A stretch of 30,888 bases of DNA from a virus (IMGVR_UViG_3300044568_000266:1-30888); one strand, 5' to 3'. Numbered from the stretch's first letter, positions 18,601 through 25,857 are shown. Numbers and translations are program-made. The notes: generated from the letters alone by a model not told the origin.

Positions 18601-19150
18601 TCCTCAGGCTTATAAGGACGCGTCGACATTTTTGTATGAAGTATCAGACTTTAATTTGCCGATGAATCCTAACGTAGCATACTTCTTTGTTAACTCGTAT
18701 GTTGATGCAATAGGTAAAGCCGTAGAAACTGGGTACAACTTATATTTATTTGGGTCTGGGCAGAAAGACTTTAATCTTAAAACAGACACAGCAGTACTGA
18801 ACGGTATGATAGGTGTTAAATCTAATTACGATGCCCGTAAATGGTCAGCGATTGAAAAGGATATGGAAAAACGCAAGATGCGTTTAAAAGAGATTGAAGA
18901 TACAAATGACCCAGAGCTTTATTACAAATATCTAGAAGCTAATCCACTTGATGATATGTTAATAGATATGTATAACGGCGATGTAGGAGGCGAATTAAAA
19001 GCGTTACGTACGGAAGCGCAACAAATACGTAGAGACCGAACGCTCGACATGAAAACTAAAAAGCTATTATTAGATTCTACTAAGCTAGAAGAAAATTTAG
19101 TTAAGGTGCAGTTAGTTAATATGTACAAAGCGTTTGGAGTTAACCCTTGA
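12674..19150 (+). CDS. Giant ejection/polyvalent virion protein with zinc-metalloprotease motif and LPD38-like region
   Basis: At 2158 residues this is the largest gene here. TPVDYDPFAK occurs twice at the N-terminus (3-12 and 18-27). Residues 40-330 hold Gly/Ala-rich amphipathic helices that could insert in membranes, and 330-870 are Ala/Gln/Lys/Glu-rich coiled coil. H955-E-Y-G-H959 in DVVVLHEYGHFLTD is the HExxH zinc-protease signature, embedded in beta strands (TITIDPD). The region from about 1545 to 1900 (FAPKNFVRDALTNAYNISAG; AWFMFFRPAATGAVRA) resembles the LPD38 domain of phage large polyvalent proteins. A hydrophobic helix lies at about 1812-1835. It probably travels in the virion and enters the host with the DNA, like T7 gp16. 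The start has a GGAG site. Its 3' end overlaps the convergent minus-strand gene by 11 bases. Confidence 0.75.
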   Translation: MPTPVDYDPFAKSALKATPVDYDPFAKKKAPEDRGLGTVLTDTAIAVASAAAGGVKSASDFVSPSNSFSNAVDSLIKKGESYESDVVKAAKEKYAKDMENAKSVMDEVAITAKYIKDNPLQSAAMAVGSFAGPGLAIKGAAKASQLLKASEKVSSRLGLGTGIVTSSAMSGGDAAGSAYEMVMQTPNDVLMQNDFIRSQVEGGRSLEDVKKEAATTAARRASVVPALIGGVTGAFGMERVLAGMGGKGAKTAFGTAIKSGLSEAFQEAVEEGATEYSGRAAAQEYDPSIDPMKGVAGAATMGAALGAIPGAGIGVLDARRQLAEQAAQKEAEAQQASQTAEQAAAAIVPQAEQVQAQAQQADAQAQALPFGIVDPNQVQDVLDQAGPQAEDRSQDNLLNAEDQLKLGDIKTQIAAYEAKLEANVDEKGKPLAPRYRENIEGVLTRLRAEEEKLTGGVDAEQLSKSNIEGDQSGAPRLAPAVDETAGGIKTSNDSGVVTVGGPTESITRTEGDQRNALAAEQQAALEAQRLADEQAALAASQVAVNKEEEKNVAQATQAVKAEEKRQKKEPAPDRPEVVQQRATLERLLPKTIGKFTLETITPYAGNWTVKYVSTNESGMTFSQNVPIDAEMLEGKTDAEIEAAIRERATKNGLREPAPTPAPAVNVKGFKKEHMPYVQAEVETRAAEPKSMKEAQQYAAAESAFDSFDVAELVLNREFKEEIAKRNKAARDEYNKNKKLGLPVEAPNPIELHDILTEMTVEDRIKAIEAAEKLGELDTQKRKNQKNEREKFIKSLSQKEQDAIAANTKKILHQEIKSLSKLGKKTASQIRKERTKASTGTSVATAKKGESKPVQAVKVEKKTDSENIIDRQTVESLKTGNTDEILRTIEKGYTDPATKAFATRIKAVVSQFGIQPKIVIGKVEGNRPGSYDGETDTITIDPDAPRGVQLDVVVLHEYGHFLTDRIIDNPENLTPSQKIALDNLKKLHTYVKAELGKQYEIDTLKEFVAQSFTNSEFAVAMGNLPPQSNVLKVQNALKEFATRIMQLLGFKSGDSTLSQTLENVQSILTGSYKDGAKTPGKAKGVSYMSEPKKAEEEPKPLSWEEFKKAQRLPEAPKGAFKSLREFGFSKKFFKRLATNFQNERYEMKDLERELTRSGLLVVGDEKKFNNLYTQTTLAAGNYRTIDNTELKPITNKVYSLIQELMEKSGKDFDVVLQDLSAYGIALHESEVRQVKFLRKIKLRDDINTVEWDGKKISPATAKARIFEELTSKNFATVAKSYGMTPEKLAKEYRKLLEKIVSVDTNIHPDVSKEQRSPDHFDYNVVGNLTPETVKGYLEEANKDKNKDLMDKILKEMSDLSKKTIELNKEANYWSPQVSNLTNFYGYENYVPYKGKLVNEKDKNLFLGEYLGKEYQQAEYTQEGRVSLPDNPVLQMFAEAHLAAARAGRKDVLKSIYHMVQPNELYKDGQGLINAEVKKIIAFEDRYNFEANIELQKLARRENMFFYYMENGDIAVIEMKDDALRDAIRKTYRQSNPILDTLNMINSGIGQMHTRYNVAFAPKNFVRDALTNAYNISAGYSVKAAGRYMGAIAENVTRVGLLHAGKVASAYNKGGADPAKNPAMKKLIDADKSGFTAMLAEYLQYGGDIAYVSSLTTKGQLRDFSKELGRSGKASATKEAIEGFFDSWTSAFEFTSRASAYQIMKAEEVGRLMEKGLTRAQAEKDAIKPAVAAVKNLANFEEVGRFGKVAGAWFMFFRPAATGAVRAIESLAPALASIKGGYKAAAERSWNEAPKNIRDKGSKEEYIKNFVKEAERGKTIAAIAISVGSAIYLMSYFTAGDDEMGRNRVGTDDMSRWQRDARFVVGDGPNDIVNLPWGYGIGALAALGAQITSLGMSDTSFLEVMANAVPIMMDSFLPIPVSKGSPVENPANYLIDSIAPSFLRPIVEFTMNQNSLGQDIYNKRQGPNGNIYTGGDNVPQAYKDASTFLYEVSDFNLPMNPNVAYFFVNSYVDAIGKAVETGYNLYLFGSGQKDFNLKTDTAVLNGMIGVKSNYDARKWSAIEKDMEKRKMRLKEIEDTNDPELYYKYLEANPLDDMLIDMYNGDVGGELKALRTEAQQIRRDRTLDMKTKKLLLDSTKLEENLVKVQLVNMYKAFGVNP

Positions 19151-19376
19151 TCTTCCATACCCTAACGCCCAAGTGACCTTCTTTCTCGCAGGTGAATATC
19201 TTAACTCTCACCTTTGAGTTCTTCGCGGCAGTATCTACCGCATAGGTCATTTGGGCAGGGCGTAGCGTGGGGATGAAGAAGCTCTCCCCCACTGCCATAT
19301 AGTCAAACGGAAATATCCACTCAGGCTCCTCCGTCGTCAGGGAAGAAGGTATCTGGGATTGCTGATGCAAAGACAT
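19140..19376 (-). CDS. Small conserved phage hypothetical protein, start uncertain
   Basis: This is a 78-residue protein if read from the ATG at 19376. Its core is FPFDYMAVGESFFIP, then a helix (AKNSKVRVKIFTCE) and the ending GHLGVRVWKIKG. I recall short phage proteins with a similar 'vGdSFfvP ... RvWR' layout, function unknown. The ATG lies 56 bases inside the primase gene. A strong GGAGGA at 19327-19332 instead points to initiation just after the primase stop, where only a non-standard ATA (19316) is in frame; the next ATG is at 19298. The downstream end overlaps the stop of the giant plus-strand gene. Confidence 0.6.
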   Translation of the reverse strand: MSLHQQSQIPSSLTTEEPEWIFPFDYMAVGESFFIPTLRPAQMTYAVDTAAKNSKVRVKIFTCEKEGHLGVRVWKIKG

Positions 19377-22173
19377 AGGTGTTCACATTCATGTTTTTGT
19401 CTAGGATACTCAACGCCTGTTTCCAACCAGAGTCGAGACGCGATTTCTTAATCTCAAGGAGAATCTTCTTCTCCTTCATGTTCTGTTCAAACTCTCGTGA
19501 GCTAACATTCTTCTCAACCAAGTACTTCTTGAACTCTGTTGTTGATACATAGATTAAACCTGTAGCCAGATCAATACGTCCAACCAGACTAGTGCGCGGC
19601 TCCATCGTTACCTTACCGTCGTTGATTCCTAAGAATCCGGTGTAGTATTTATTGATGTAGTCACCGATCAGCGATGAGTAATCTGTCTCGCCAAGCGTTA
19701 TTACCTTGTCACGGATGTTGATCATCTCGCCACAGACCTTTGCATAGATGCGCTCTAAGTCGTAGTTTATGATACCGAACTCATTACCTACCATGCCACC
19801 TGCCATAGTTGAACCGATGATGTTCTCATAGAAACGGTAGATAGCGTCGTTGCCAAAGTCTCTTTTAAATCTACTAATCCACTCGTCAACCATCTGCTTC
19901 AATGCCACCTCACCGTGAGCGAAGTAAGCTGGAATAAGTTTACGCGACGCATGACCATAGTTGTACTTCAGTATGTCAAACACTTTGGGTCCGAAGTCTG
20001 GCTCGTCTATCAACAGCTGTGGTTTCATTACAAGAAACTCAATCATACGTGCCATCTGACCTGTAGCCATAGAGTTCTTAGACATGATCATATCCAGTAG
20101 TGGCATGTTACAAGTCATCATCGCAATCGCCGACGCTAAGAGTTCGTGTTCCCTCTCTGCGTTGACTGACCCTTGTAGTCTAATCTTAGCCTTACCTTGT
20201 GAGATAGCGTGAACCATCTTACTTAGCTCTTCTATCTTACGCTCGTGCGCCTCATCAACGCCGAACCCTGCGTTCTTTAATGTGACGTAGCGTTGGTTCA
20301 AGCCATTACTTGTAGCATCAAACACAGATATACCAACAGGGTTACACCATACACTTAGGTTGGCGTACAGCGCACCCGTCTTACCGTTGCCTGATTTACC
20401 AGTATAACTAACGACAGCGCCCGGTGTAGATGTCAGCGGCATAAGTGGTGAACCTAAACCAATCAACGTACCAAACGCGTGCATCTCCATCGTAGGTCTA
20501 TTAAGTTGTTGTATAGCTTCCTGCCAAGTCTCGTAACTTCCTTTCGGCTCAAAATGTTTTGCAACACTACGCACCATCGGGGAGGCCGGGGTAGCTACTA
20601 GACTTCCGTCTGGCTTAATTAAACTATTACCGATGACATACGCACGGCCCAGCCTCTCATCGCCAACTGGCTCGGTCCATCCCATCTGTGTCTGTACTAA
20701 CTCTGCTTCTGCCTGAGTCTGTAAGTAATGTCCCCACTTCATTATGTATCCTGTTAAATGTTGCAGCTTGTCTGCATTGCCTGTAATACCCATGAACCCG
20801 ATGACCTTCTTAAACTCGTCTGTAGCATTTAAGCTGCGAGTAGTGATCATGAAGTCTCGTGGCGTATCCTTAGGCAATATAAGGCGCATCATTAAAATCT
20901 CACCATCCATCTTGCTGTACATACGACGGATAGGAAACAACTCATGCGGATAAATTAGTTTCGCTTCTTGCTCTTGCTTGTTACCTTTCTTGTCTATCTT
21001 TGGCGGCGGCTGATAGTAGATGCCACCTGTCTCGCCTCTGAAGTATGGATATAACGCTTGCGGATGATCAGGTATTACCGTTCTCTGCGTTTCGAAAGTG
21101 GCACTCTCCGTCTCCCGTACTGACTCCGCTTTGGCGATCTTAATGACTCTGCCGAGTGCGAGGGGGTTGGTGAACTTTCCTTTGTATTTGCAGGTGTCGC
21201 AGATTCCGGGATTTTCATTATCAAATGTGATGCAAGAGTAGGGCTTTCCCTGCCTAAGTGTAGCTTTTCGTTCCGTCGCTGCGTGAGAGTAACCCGGATG
21301 ATCTTCTGATAGTCTATGAATTGATGCATCTCTATCTGAGCAGTGTTGAGCAATTGATAAAGCTGCTGTCCATATTGGCTCTGTAAGAGATGCTGCATTT
21401 TCAATTGCGAATCTAATTTGCTCACACCCGTCTCCTTCTAAGCTACGTATAGCTATCTTCTCAAATAGTGTCTCCTGATTGTCTAACTTCATCAGGGCTT
21501 TAGTGTCCTCGTCTAAGCCTTTAGGTATGTGCTGAAATATATCCTTAGGCTCTTCTATTATCCCTAAGAACTCTTTAAACTCATCGAATGAATAGACAGG
21601 TAACTCGTTAGAAATTACTTCGCACTTACTAGGCGGCGTAGTCTTGTAGTTATATGTCTCAGGGCAGCGCATGATACGCGCCACATCTGCCGTAACCACT
21701 GGGTCAATATGTAACTCATTCTCAAGGCAGAACGCTTTAAACTTTTCTGCGTACGGTTTCCACTCTGCTGTAGGGATGTCCCTATCGAAGAACCAATAGG
21801 CATGAACCCCCGTGCCTGAGTCAACAATAACGGGTTCGGGGAGTTGACTTCTAGCCAAGAAGACTTGGAGAGCAATGTGGGCGTCAGCTTTAGTTGCGTA
21901 GCCTCTACCGATTTCAGCCTTTGAATCCCCAACGTCCAAGTCAATGAAGAATGAGCGTAAGAATTGCGAGTCATCAGCCTTTCGGCTATAACCGTCGAAG
22001 GAAGATAACGCCACGTAGACATTGTTTTCTTCCATTCCAAACTTAGCTGCAATAATTTCAAGGTCATCTATGCTCTCCGCAAATTCCTGTACCGTCCGTT
22101 TAGCGGGCGTTATCTTTGCAACACAATAGACACCCTGCGAAGGTAATGCTTTCTCGTAAAATTGTTTTATCAT
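19321..22173 (-). CDS. AEP-type primase fused to DUF927-like helicase
   Basis: This is a 950-residue replication protein. The N-terminal archaeo-eukaryotic primase (AEP) motifs are FFIDLDVG (D78, D80), SGTGVHAYW (H124) and HIDPVVTADVARIMRCPE (D157). A cysteine set at about 314-328 (ICDTCKYKG) could bind zinc. The C-terminal half is a DUF927/superfamily 3-like ATPase: Walker A GKSGNGKTG at 592-600 and Walker B GVDEAHE around 638-644. Such fusions unwind the duplex and lay primers for the phage polymerase. No separate replicative helicase is seen in this window, so this protein probably serves both jobs. The start at 22173 has only a weak ribosome site and lies just after a stable hairpin. Confidence 0.87.
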   Translation of the reverse strand: MIKQFYEKALPSQGVYCVAKITPAKRTVQEFAESIDDLEIIAAKFGMEENNVYVALSSFDGYSRKADDSQFLRSFFIDLDVGDSKAEIGRGYATKADAHIALQVFLARSQLPEPVIVDSGTGVHAYWFFDRDIPTAEWKPYAEKFKAFCLENELHIDPVVTADVARIMRCPETYNYKTTPPSKCEVISNELPVYSFDEFKEFLGIIEEPKDIFQHIPKGLDEDTKALMKLDNQETLFEKIAIRSLEGDGCEQIRFAIENAASLTEPIWTAALSIAQHCSDRDASIHRLSEDHPGYSHAATERKATLRQGKPYSCITFDNENPGICDTCKYKGKFTNPLALGRVIKIAKAESVRETESATFETQRTVIPDHPQALYPYFRGETGGIYYQPPPKIDKKGNKQEQEAKLIYPHELFPIRRMYSKMDGEILMMRLILPKDTPRDFMITTRSLNATDEFKKVIGFMGITGNADKLQHLTGYIMKWGHYLQTQAEAELVQTQMGWTEPVGDERLGRAYVIGNSLIKPDGSLVATPASPMVRSVAKHFEPKGSYETWQEAIQQLNRPTMEMHAFGTLIGLGSPLMPLTSTPGAVVSYTGKSGNGKTGALYANLSVWCNPVGISVFDATSNGLNQRYVTLKNAGFGVDEAHERKIEELSKMVHAISQGKAKIRLQGSVNAEREHELLASAIAMMTCNMPLLDMIMSKNSMATGQMARMIEFLVMKPQLLIDEPDFGPKVFDILKYNYGHASRKLIPAYFAHGEVALKQMVDEWISRFKRDFGNDAIYRFYENIIGSTMAGGMVGNEFGIINYDLERIYAKVCGEMINIRDKVITLGETDYSSLIGDYINKYYTGFLGINDGKVTMEPRTSLVGRIDLATGLIYVSTTEFKKYLVEKNVSSREFEQNMKEKKILLEIKKSRLDSGWKQALSILDKNMNVNTYVFASAIPDTFFPDDGGA
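19327..19332 (-). promoter_or_regulatory. Strong Shine-Dalgarno at primase stop
   Basis: GGAGGA on the minus strand forms two glycine codons next to the primase stop (Asp-Gly-Gly-Ala-stop). It lies ten bases before an in-frame ATA and 28 before an in-frame ATG of the small downstream gene, so it bears on which start that gene uses. Confidence 0.4.
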
Positions 22174-22189
22174 ATCCGCAGAGACAAGA

Positions 22190-22211
22190 AAGGCAGGATT
22201 GCTCCTGCCTT
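22190..22211 (-). terminator. Hairpin between HTH gene and primase (attenuator or terminator-like)
   Basis: In the minus-strand RNA, AAGGCAGGA-GCAA-UCCUGCCUU forms a perfect nine-pair stem with a GNRA-type GCAA loop, followed by UCUUG. The U-run is short, so termination would be partial. It ends 16 bases before the primase ATG. It could lower primase expression relative to the HTH protein, stabilise an RNA end, or be a processing site. Confidence 0.55.
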
Positions 22212-22232
22212 GTTAATAAAGTAGGGTTTCCC

Positions 22233-22553
22233 CTATGCGCTAATAGGCTTTCCAATCATCTCCTCGATATAAGCCTTTGCACCCTTCACAGACTTGGCAG
22301 GTAGGACATCATTGTTTAAATCTTCCTGCACAAGTTTGATAAAGGCTAGAGCTATATCTTCGTTCTTACCACGCAAGACTGCGCCGCGAAACCAATTGTG
22401 AATAGTCGCCCGTGAGACACCCATCGCAACAGCTACATACTTGGCAGGTAAGTTTGCTTCTACACAAAGCTTTGCCATCTTGTAACCGATGCGGTAGGTA
22501 TCATCAGCAGTCTCTAGTCCACTAAGAAACTTATTACTGTAGGGGCGCGACAT
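22233..22553 (-). CDS. Helix-turn-helix DNA-binding protein
   Basis: This 106-residue protein has a helix-turn-helix at about 35-56 (LPAKYVAVAMGVSRATIHNW) followed by a basic stretch (FRGAVLRGK). The C-terminal half is helical. It is a likely transcription regulator or DNA-recognition protein of the phage early region. Its ribosome site is the strongest in the window (AGGAGG, four bases before the ATG). It sits nine bases after the putative ssDNA-binding gene and is followed by a hairpin before the primase, so it may be made at a higher level than the primase. No operator can be identified. Confidence 0.78.
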   Translation of the reverse strand: MSRPYSNKFLSGLETADDTYRIGYKMAKLCVEANLPAKYVAVAMGVSRATIHNWFRGAVLRGKNEDIALAFIKLVQEDLNNDVLPAKSVKGAKAYIEEMIGKPISA

Positions 22554-22561
22554 AATCCTCC

Positions 22562-23395
22562 TTATTTCTTAGTCCACTTTTTAATAACGTCAGCAGCATC
22601 AGTTGCTTGTGCCGGAGCGCGTTTAGTTGACTCACGTACAGTTGGTTCAGGAGAAGCTACATCAGTTGCCTCTTCCTTCTTCTTATATACAGTTAACTTA
22701 ACAGCAGCTTCAGCAGCAGGTGATTTACTTTGACGGGCTATTACATCATAGTCGCCTGTGTCGACTGCACCAGAGGGAGAGAATAAAACTTTAGGGAACT
22801 GTACTTTCGTGTCAAAAGCAACTTTTGTAACCACACGTCCTGCCGCAATGTTGTTGCTTGCCAACATACCGACGTAAGACTTGAATGGCCATCTTCCATT
22901 TTCTTCTTTGCCAAAAGTCGACGCTGCGGGGATAACAAATTCCAAAACGTCACCACTTGGGTCCTGTGGGAGTACGACAGCTGTGCGCCATGACAACTTG
23001 CATTTCGCACCAACGCCAGAGTCATTTGATCCTTTGGCGGAATTAGGGCAAGTGTCGCAAGTAGGCGCGCACGGATGTTCGACAGCCTCATCAGGTTTAA
23101 CGGAATCGTTCGACCAACAGACTGGGGATACAGCTTTGCCTTCTTCGTACGTACCTTCATAGCATTGTCTCGACGCTGAGTGTGCCATCTTTACAAAGAT
23201 GATGTTCATGTAGCGATCTTCGATAGAGCCGACTTCTTTACCGCCAGACATCTTACGAAACACGCCGCCCTTGATTGATAAGCGCTTAGTTTGATTCGCA
23301 CTATTACCACCTGCTACTGCAAGAGTATCTTCATCGAGACCTGTTTGGATGAGTGCAGGGTTGTTTGCGATTAGGGTTGCTAATTCATTGCTCAT
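22562..23395 (-). CDS. Cysteine-rich putative ssDNA-binding protein
   Basis: This 277-residue protein has a cysteine cluster in the order C93, C109-x3-C113-x2-C116 and C132 (CAPTCDTCPNSAKG, then GAKCKLSWRTAVVLP), which is likely to bind zinc. The surrounding segments are beta-rich: KRLSIKGGVFRKMSGGKE before the cluster and FKSYVGMLASNN after it. The C-terminal 50 residues are disordered and end in basic residues. I recall this arrangement as a widespread phage replication-region protein, sometimes labelled single-stranded DNA-binding. It lacks the acidic tail of bacterial SSB. It lies between the helicase/nuclease genes and the primase. The start has AGGAAAA seven bases upstream. Confidence 0.62.
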   Translation of the reverse strand: MSNELATLIANNPALIQTGLDEDTLAVAGGNSANQTKRLSIKGGVFRKMSGGKEVGSIEDRYMNIIFVKMAHSASRQCYEGTYEEGKAVSPVCWSNDSVKPDEAVEHPCAPTCDTCPNSAKGSNDSGVGAKCKLSWRTAVVLPQDPSGDVLEFVIPAASTFGKEENGRWPFKSYVGMLASNNIAAGRVVTKVAFDTKVQFPKVLFSPSGAVDTGDYDVIARQSKSPAAEAAVKLTVYKKKEEATDVASPEPTVRESTKRAPAQATDAADVIKKWTKK

Positions 23396-23415
23396 GATAT
23401 TTTCCTTTGACTAAA

Positions 23416-23823
23416 TTAAATACTAGCTTTTACTGTGGGCTTACGTACTGTGACGGTGAATTCACGCATCACGTTCACTCCGGGCGGCAAACCATCTGCA
23501 TGTCGCTCAGACATGAATTGCTTGAAGTTACCTTGATGTAAACGCGCTTCAAATAATTCAACAGCGCCCGTCTCTAGTACGAACTTGTTGAAGTTGTCGC
23601 GGTCTGAACAAGTGAACCTTTCTTTCAATGATTTAATAACAGTACCATTAGGTGTCTTAATACTGTCAGCGTTTATTGCATTACAACTTGCGAGTAAAGA
23701 TTGTTCGATGACTGCCATCTCTGCTTTCAATGCGTCATCTTGTTGCTTATACTCAGACTCTATCTTTTCACGCTCGTTTCGAATAGTCAAGTAGGTTTTA
23801 ACTAACTCTTCCATATTATTCAT
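23416..23823 (-). CDS. Conserved phage replication-region hypothetical protein
   Basis: This 135-residue protein is counted from the ATG at 23823, chosen because GGGAG lies six bases upstream. A longer reading from 23874 would overlap the helicase gene by 59 bases. The N-terminus is a coiled coil (VKTYLTIRNEREKIESEYKQ). The C-terminal part is a small mixed domain (TPNGTVIKSLKERF; ADGLPPGVNVMREFTVTVRK). The general plan resembles phage proteins found beside SSB-like and helicase genes, including Gam-like nuclease inhibitors, but no specific family can be claimed. It overlaps the upstream helicase by eight bases. Confidence 0.66.
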   Translation of the reverse strand: MNNMEELVKTYLTIRNEREKIESEYKQQDDALKAEMAVIEQSLLASCNAINADSIKTPNGTVIKSLKERFTCSDRDNFNKFVLETGAVELFEARLHQGNFKQFMSERHADGLPPGVNVMREFTVTVRKPTVKASI

Positions 23824-25408
23824 AGCTTTCTCCCATTCCAATTTCAGCTCTATATAAATCGACAAGTTTTTCATGTGAATCTATTTTGCCTTGCAGCATT
23901 TTGTACATCCTCTTTTCTACATCTGACCCTTGTAGATGAACGACTGTCATCTTATTAACCTGTCCCACGCGGTCAATACGTGCGACGCATTGCAAATATG
24001 TTTCTACACTCATAACAGGAGACCAAAATACAATCGTGTCTGCTGCTGTTAACGTGACACCATGTGACGCAGCTTGTGGTTGTATGACCAGCACTCTAGG
24101 TTCAGGTGTCGTCTGAAATTTGTTTACAAGAGCGCCTCGTGCTGACGCTGATACAGCTCCGTTAATGATGTCATTAGTGATGCCCTCACTAGTTAGAAAC
24201 TTAGATACAACATCTATCGTATGTGTGTATGGCACGAACACAATTACTTTATGCTCTGTCTCATCTATTACTTCTCTTAACGCCGCGAGTCGTGGTGATA
24301 TATCGAACTCAACAATCTCTCTCGTATCTGAGTAAACAGCACCACCAGAAATCTGTAGCAACTTAGATAGCATGGCTGCTGCATTGACAGCACTAACTTG
24401 TTCGCCCGAAGTTTCAATTAGCATGTCGTTCTTTATCCTCGCGTAATACTTTTGTACCTGAGGAGTAAGTGGTATCTCTCTTGTCTGATACAGGACGCTT
24501 GGTAAATCTAAACAGTCTTTCTTAGCAAACCTAACAGCGGGCTGCAACGCATTGAATACTTCTGCTTTAGCTGACGGCTTGGGTAGCCACTTAAACTTAG
24601 TGACTTGAGTCATGACTTTATCTCGCCATGCTGTGCTGTATTTAGGAACATTGTTAGGTGAGACCAAACGCGCTAAACCAAACGCATCGAGTGGGGACTG
24701 TGAAGCGGGTGTACCCGTCATCATCCATAGTCTTGTGTGAGGTTTAATTATCTTAGCTAATATCTTCCAACGCATAGTGCTTGTGGACTTGTACGCATTA
24801 GCTTCATCTACAACGATGAGATCAAACTCTGATTGTTTTATATCTTCAAACAGGACATTCACACCGTCATAGTTAGTAACTATGAAATCGTATTCACCGT
24901 TTAATATTTTCTTACGCTTCGCTGCGGGACCATACGCCACACCAACAGAGCGGTGCATCGCCGTCTTAAACACATCTGCCTGCCACGCGGAGTACATGAT
25001 CGTCAGTGGACATATAATTAGAACACGCTTAACCAACCCCAGCGACATCAAGTAATCCGCCGCCCATATAACAGATGAGGTCTTGCCTGTACCTGCTTCG
25101 TTGAAACAGAACGCACGCTGTCTAACAGATAGGAACTCTGAAGTAACTCTTTGGTGATCGAAAGGCTTGTAGAGGCCGGGGTATGCGTAGTCGCGTGACA
25201 TGGGCGACGGTACGTTTTTAATACCTAATACTTGGGCTAGGAACGTAGCTTCTTTTATTCCCCAATAGACTGCCACCTTCGCAGTCTTACCATCGTCGTT
25301 TAGTATTTCGCACTTATCAATGTACGTTGTAAATACATCTGCTTTCTCTGACGGTACATTAAAAACTAATGCGGTGTTATCCACCACTGTAAACTTAATA
25401 TCACTCAA
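23816..25408 (-). CDS. SNF2-type superfamily 2 DNA helicase, TTG start
   Basis: This 530-residue protein has the full SF2/SNF2 motif order: PFDHQ (83-86), Walker A NEAGTGKTSS (K109), Walker B VVDEAN (D201, E202), motif III MTGTPAS (230-235), motif V GVTLTAADTIVFW and motif VI QCVARIDRVGQ. Phage SNF2-like proteins track on duplex DNA and act in replication, recombination or fork remodelling. The start codon is TTG at 25408 with only a weak GTGAG upstream, which suggests low translation. It follows a 164-base spacer after the HNH gene and overlaps the next gene by eight bases. Confidence 0.88.
   Translation of the reverse strand: MSDIKFTVVDNTALVFNVPSEKADVFTTYIDKCEILNDDGKTAKVAVYWGIKEATFLAQVLGIKNVPSPMSRDYAYPGLYKPFDHQRVTSEFLSVRQRAFCFNEAGTGKTSSVIWAADYLMSLGLVKRVLIICPLTIMYSAWQADVFKTAMHRSVGVAYGPAAKRKKILNGEYDFIVTNYDGVNVLFEDIKQSEFDLIVVDEANAYKSTSTMRWKILAKIIKPHTRLWMMTGTPASQSPLDAFGLARLVSPNNVPKYSTAWRDKVMTQVTKFKWLPKPSAKAEVFNALQPAVRFAKKDCLDLPSVLYQTREIPLTPQVQKYYARIKNDMLIETSGEQVSAVNAAAMLSKLLQISGGAVYSDTREIVEFDISPRLAALREVIDETEHKVIVFVPYTHTIDVVSKFLTSEGITNDIINGAVSASARGALVNKFQTTPEPRVLVIQPQAASHGVTLTAADTIVFWSPVMSVETYLQCVARIDRVGQVNKMTVVHLQGSDVEKRMYKMLQGKIDSHEKLVDLYRAEIGMGESYE
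23830..23834 (-). promoter_or_regulatory. Shine-Dalgarno deciding the start at 23823
   Basis: GGGAG on the minus strand, six bases before the ATG at 23823, sits inside the end of the SNF2 helicase gene. It favours the 135-residue product over the 152-residue reading. Confidence 0.65.
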
Positions 25409-25434
25409 TTTAATCTCACTATAAATTTAAACGG

Positions 25435-25451
25435 AACCCCTTGCGGGGGTT
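25435..25451 (-). terminator. GC-rich hairpin in spacer between HNH gene and SNF2 helicase
   Basis: In the minus-strand RNA AACCCC-CGCAA-GGGGUU gives a six-pair stem followed by CCGUUUAAAUUU. It lies in the 25409-25572 spacer, 27 bases before the helicase TTG. It may be a weak terminator for the upstream unit or a leader structure of the helicase mRNA. The rest of this spacer holds no ORF with a ribosome site and no tRNA that I can see. Confidence 0.45.
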
Positions 25452-25572
25452 AGTCGGTCACATCCGTGTCGGGGAGTGAATCTAGAAAGGTTGACACTAG
25501 GTGACTGATGCGGTTTATGGGGGAAAAGACCGTGCTAAAAACCCCGCCCACTCACACCTTATGGCTTGTGTC

Positions 25573-25857
25573 TTATTTCTTACGTTCTTTCTTACTCGTC
25601 TCTGATGCCATAGCACCTGATGAAGTACGTTTGAACGAACGATTCTTGGACGGCGATTCTAGTCGAATCCCATCAGAATTGCTACCACCTTTTGAAAGCG
25701 CTTTGACGTGGGCTACATCTTTACCCTTACGACTAACGCCTTCCTTGTCTAACTTACGTCTTGCACGTTGACGTTCCATGCGATCAGGATGTTCGCCTCG
25801 TGCTTTCTCTTGCTCGTATTCCTTCTTATAAGGTCTCGGTTTGTTCACGTATGGCAT
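25573..25857 (-). CDS. HNH-endonuclease-like basic protein
   Basis: This 94-residue protein is very basic. GKDVAHVKALSKGGSNSDG and SKNRSFKR (H50, N60, N72) match the layout of the short HNH-like proteins common in phages. The usual first Asp/Glu-His pair is Ala-His here, so metal-dependent cutting may be weak or lost. Such proteins sit in nuclease or packaging contexts, or act as DNA-binding accessories. GGAG lies six bases before the ATG. Its start overlaps the 57-residue gene upstream by 32 bases. A 164-base spacer separates it from the helicase. Confidence 0.55.
   Translation of the reverse strand: MPYVNKPRPYKKEYEQEKARGEHPDRMERQRARRKLDKEGVSRKGKDVAHVKALSKGGSNSDGIRLESPSKNRSFKRTSSGAMASETSKKERKK

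Noticed and set aside
23824-23874. N-terminal extension of the conserved protein to 23874
   Set aside because: It has a long overlap with the helicase gene, and there is a better ribosome site for the ATG at 23823.
25491-25519. Plus-strand sigma70-like promoter with TTGACA at 25491
   Set aside because: The -10 box (TTTATG) at 17-base spacing is poor and it would read antisense into the replication genes.
25508-25771. Plus-strand ORF opposite the HNH-like gene
   Set aside because: It is a shadow frame with no ribosome site and is antisense to a gene with a good start.
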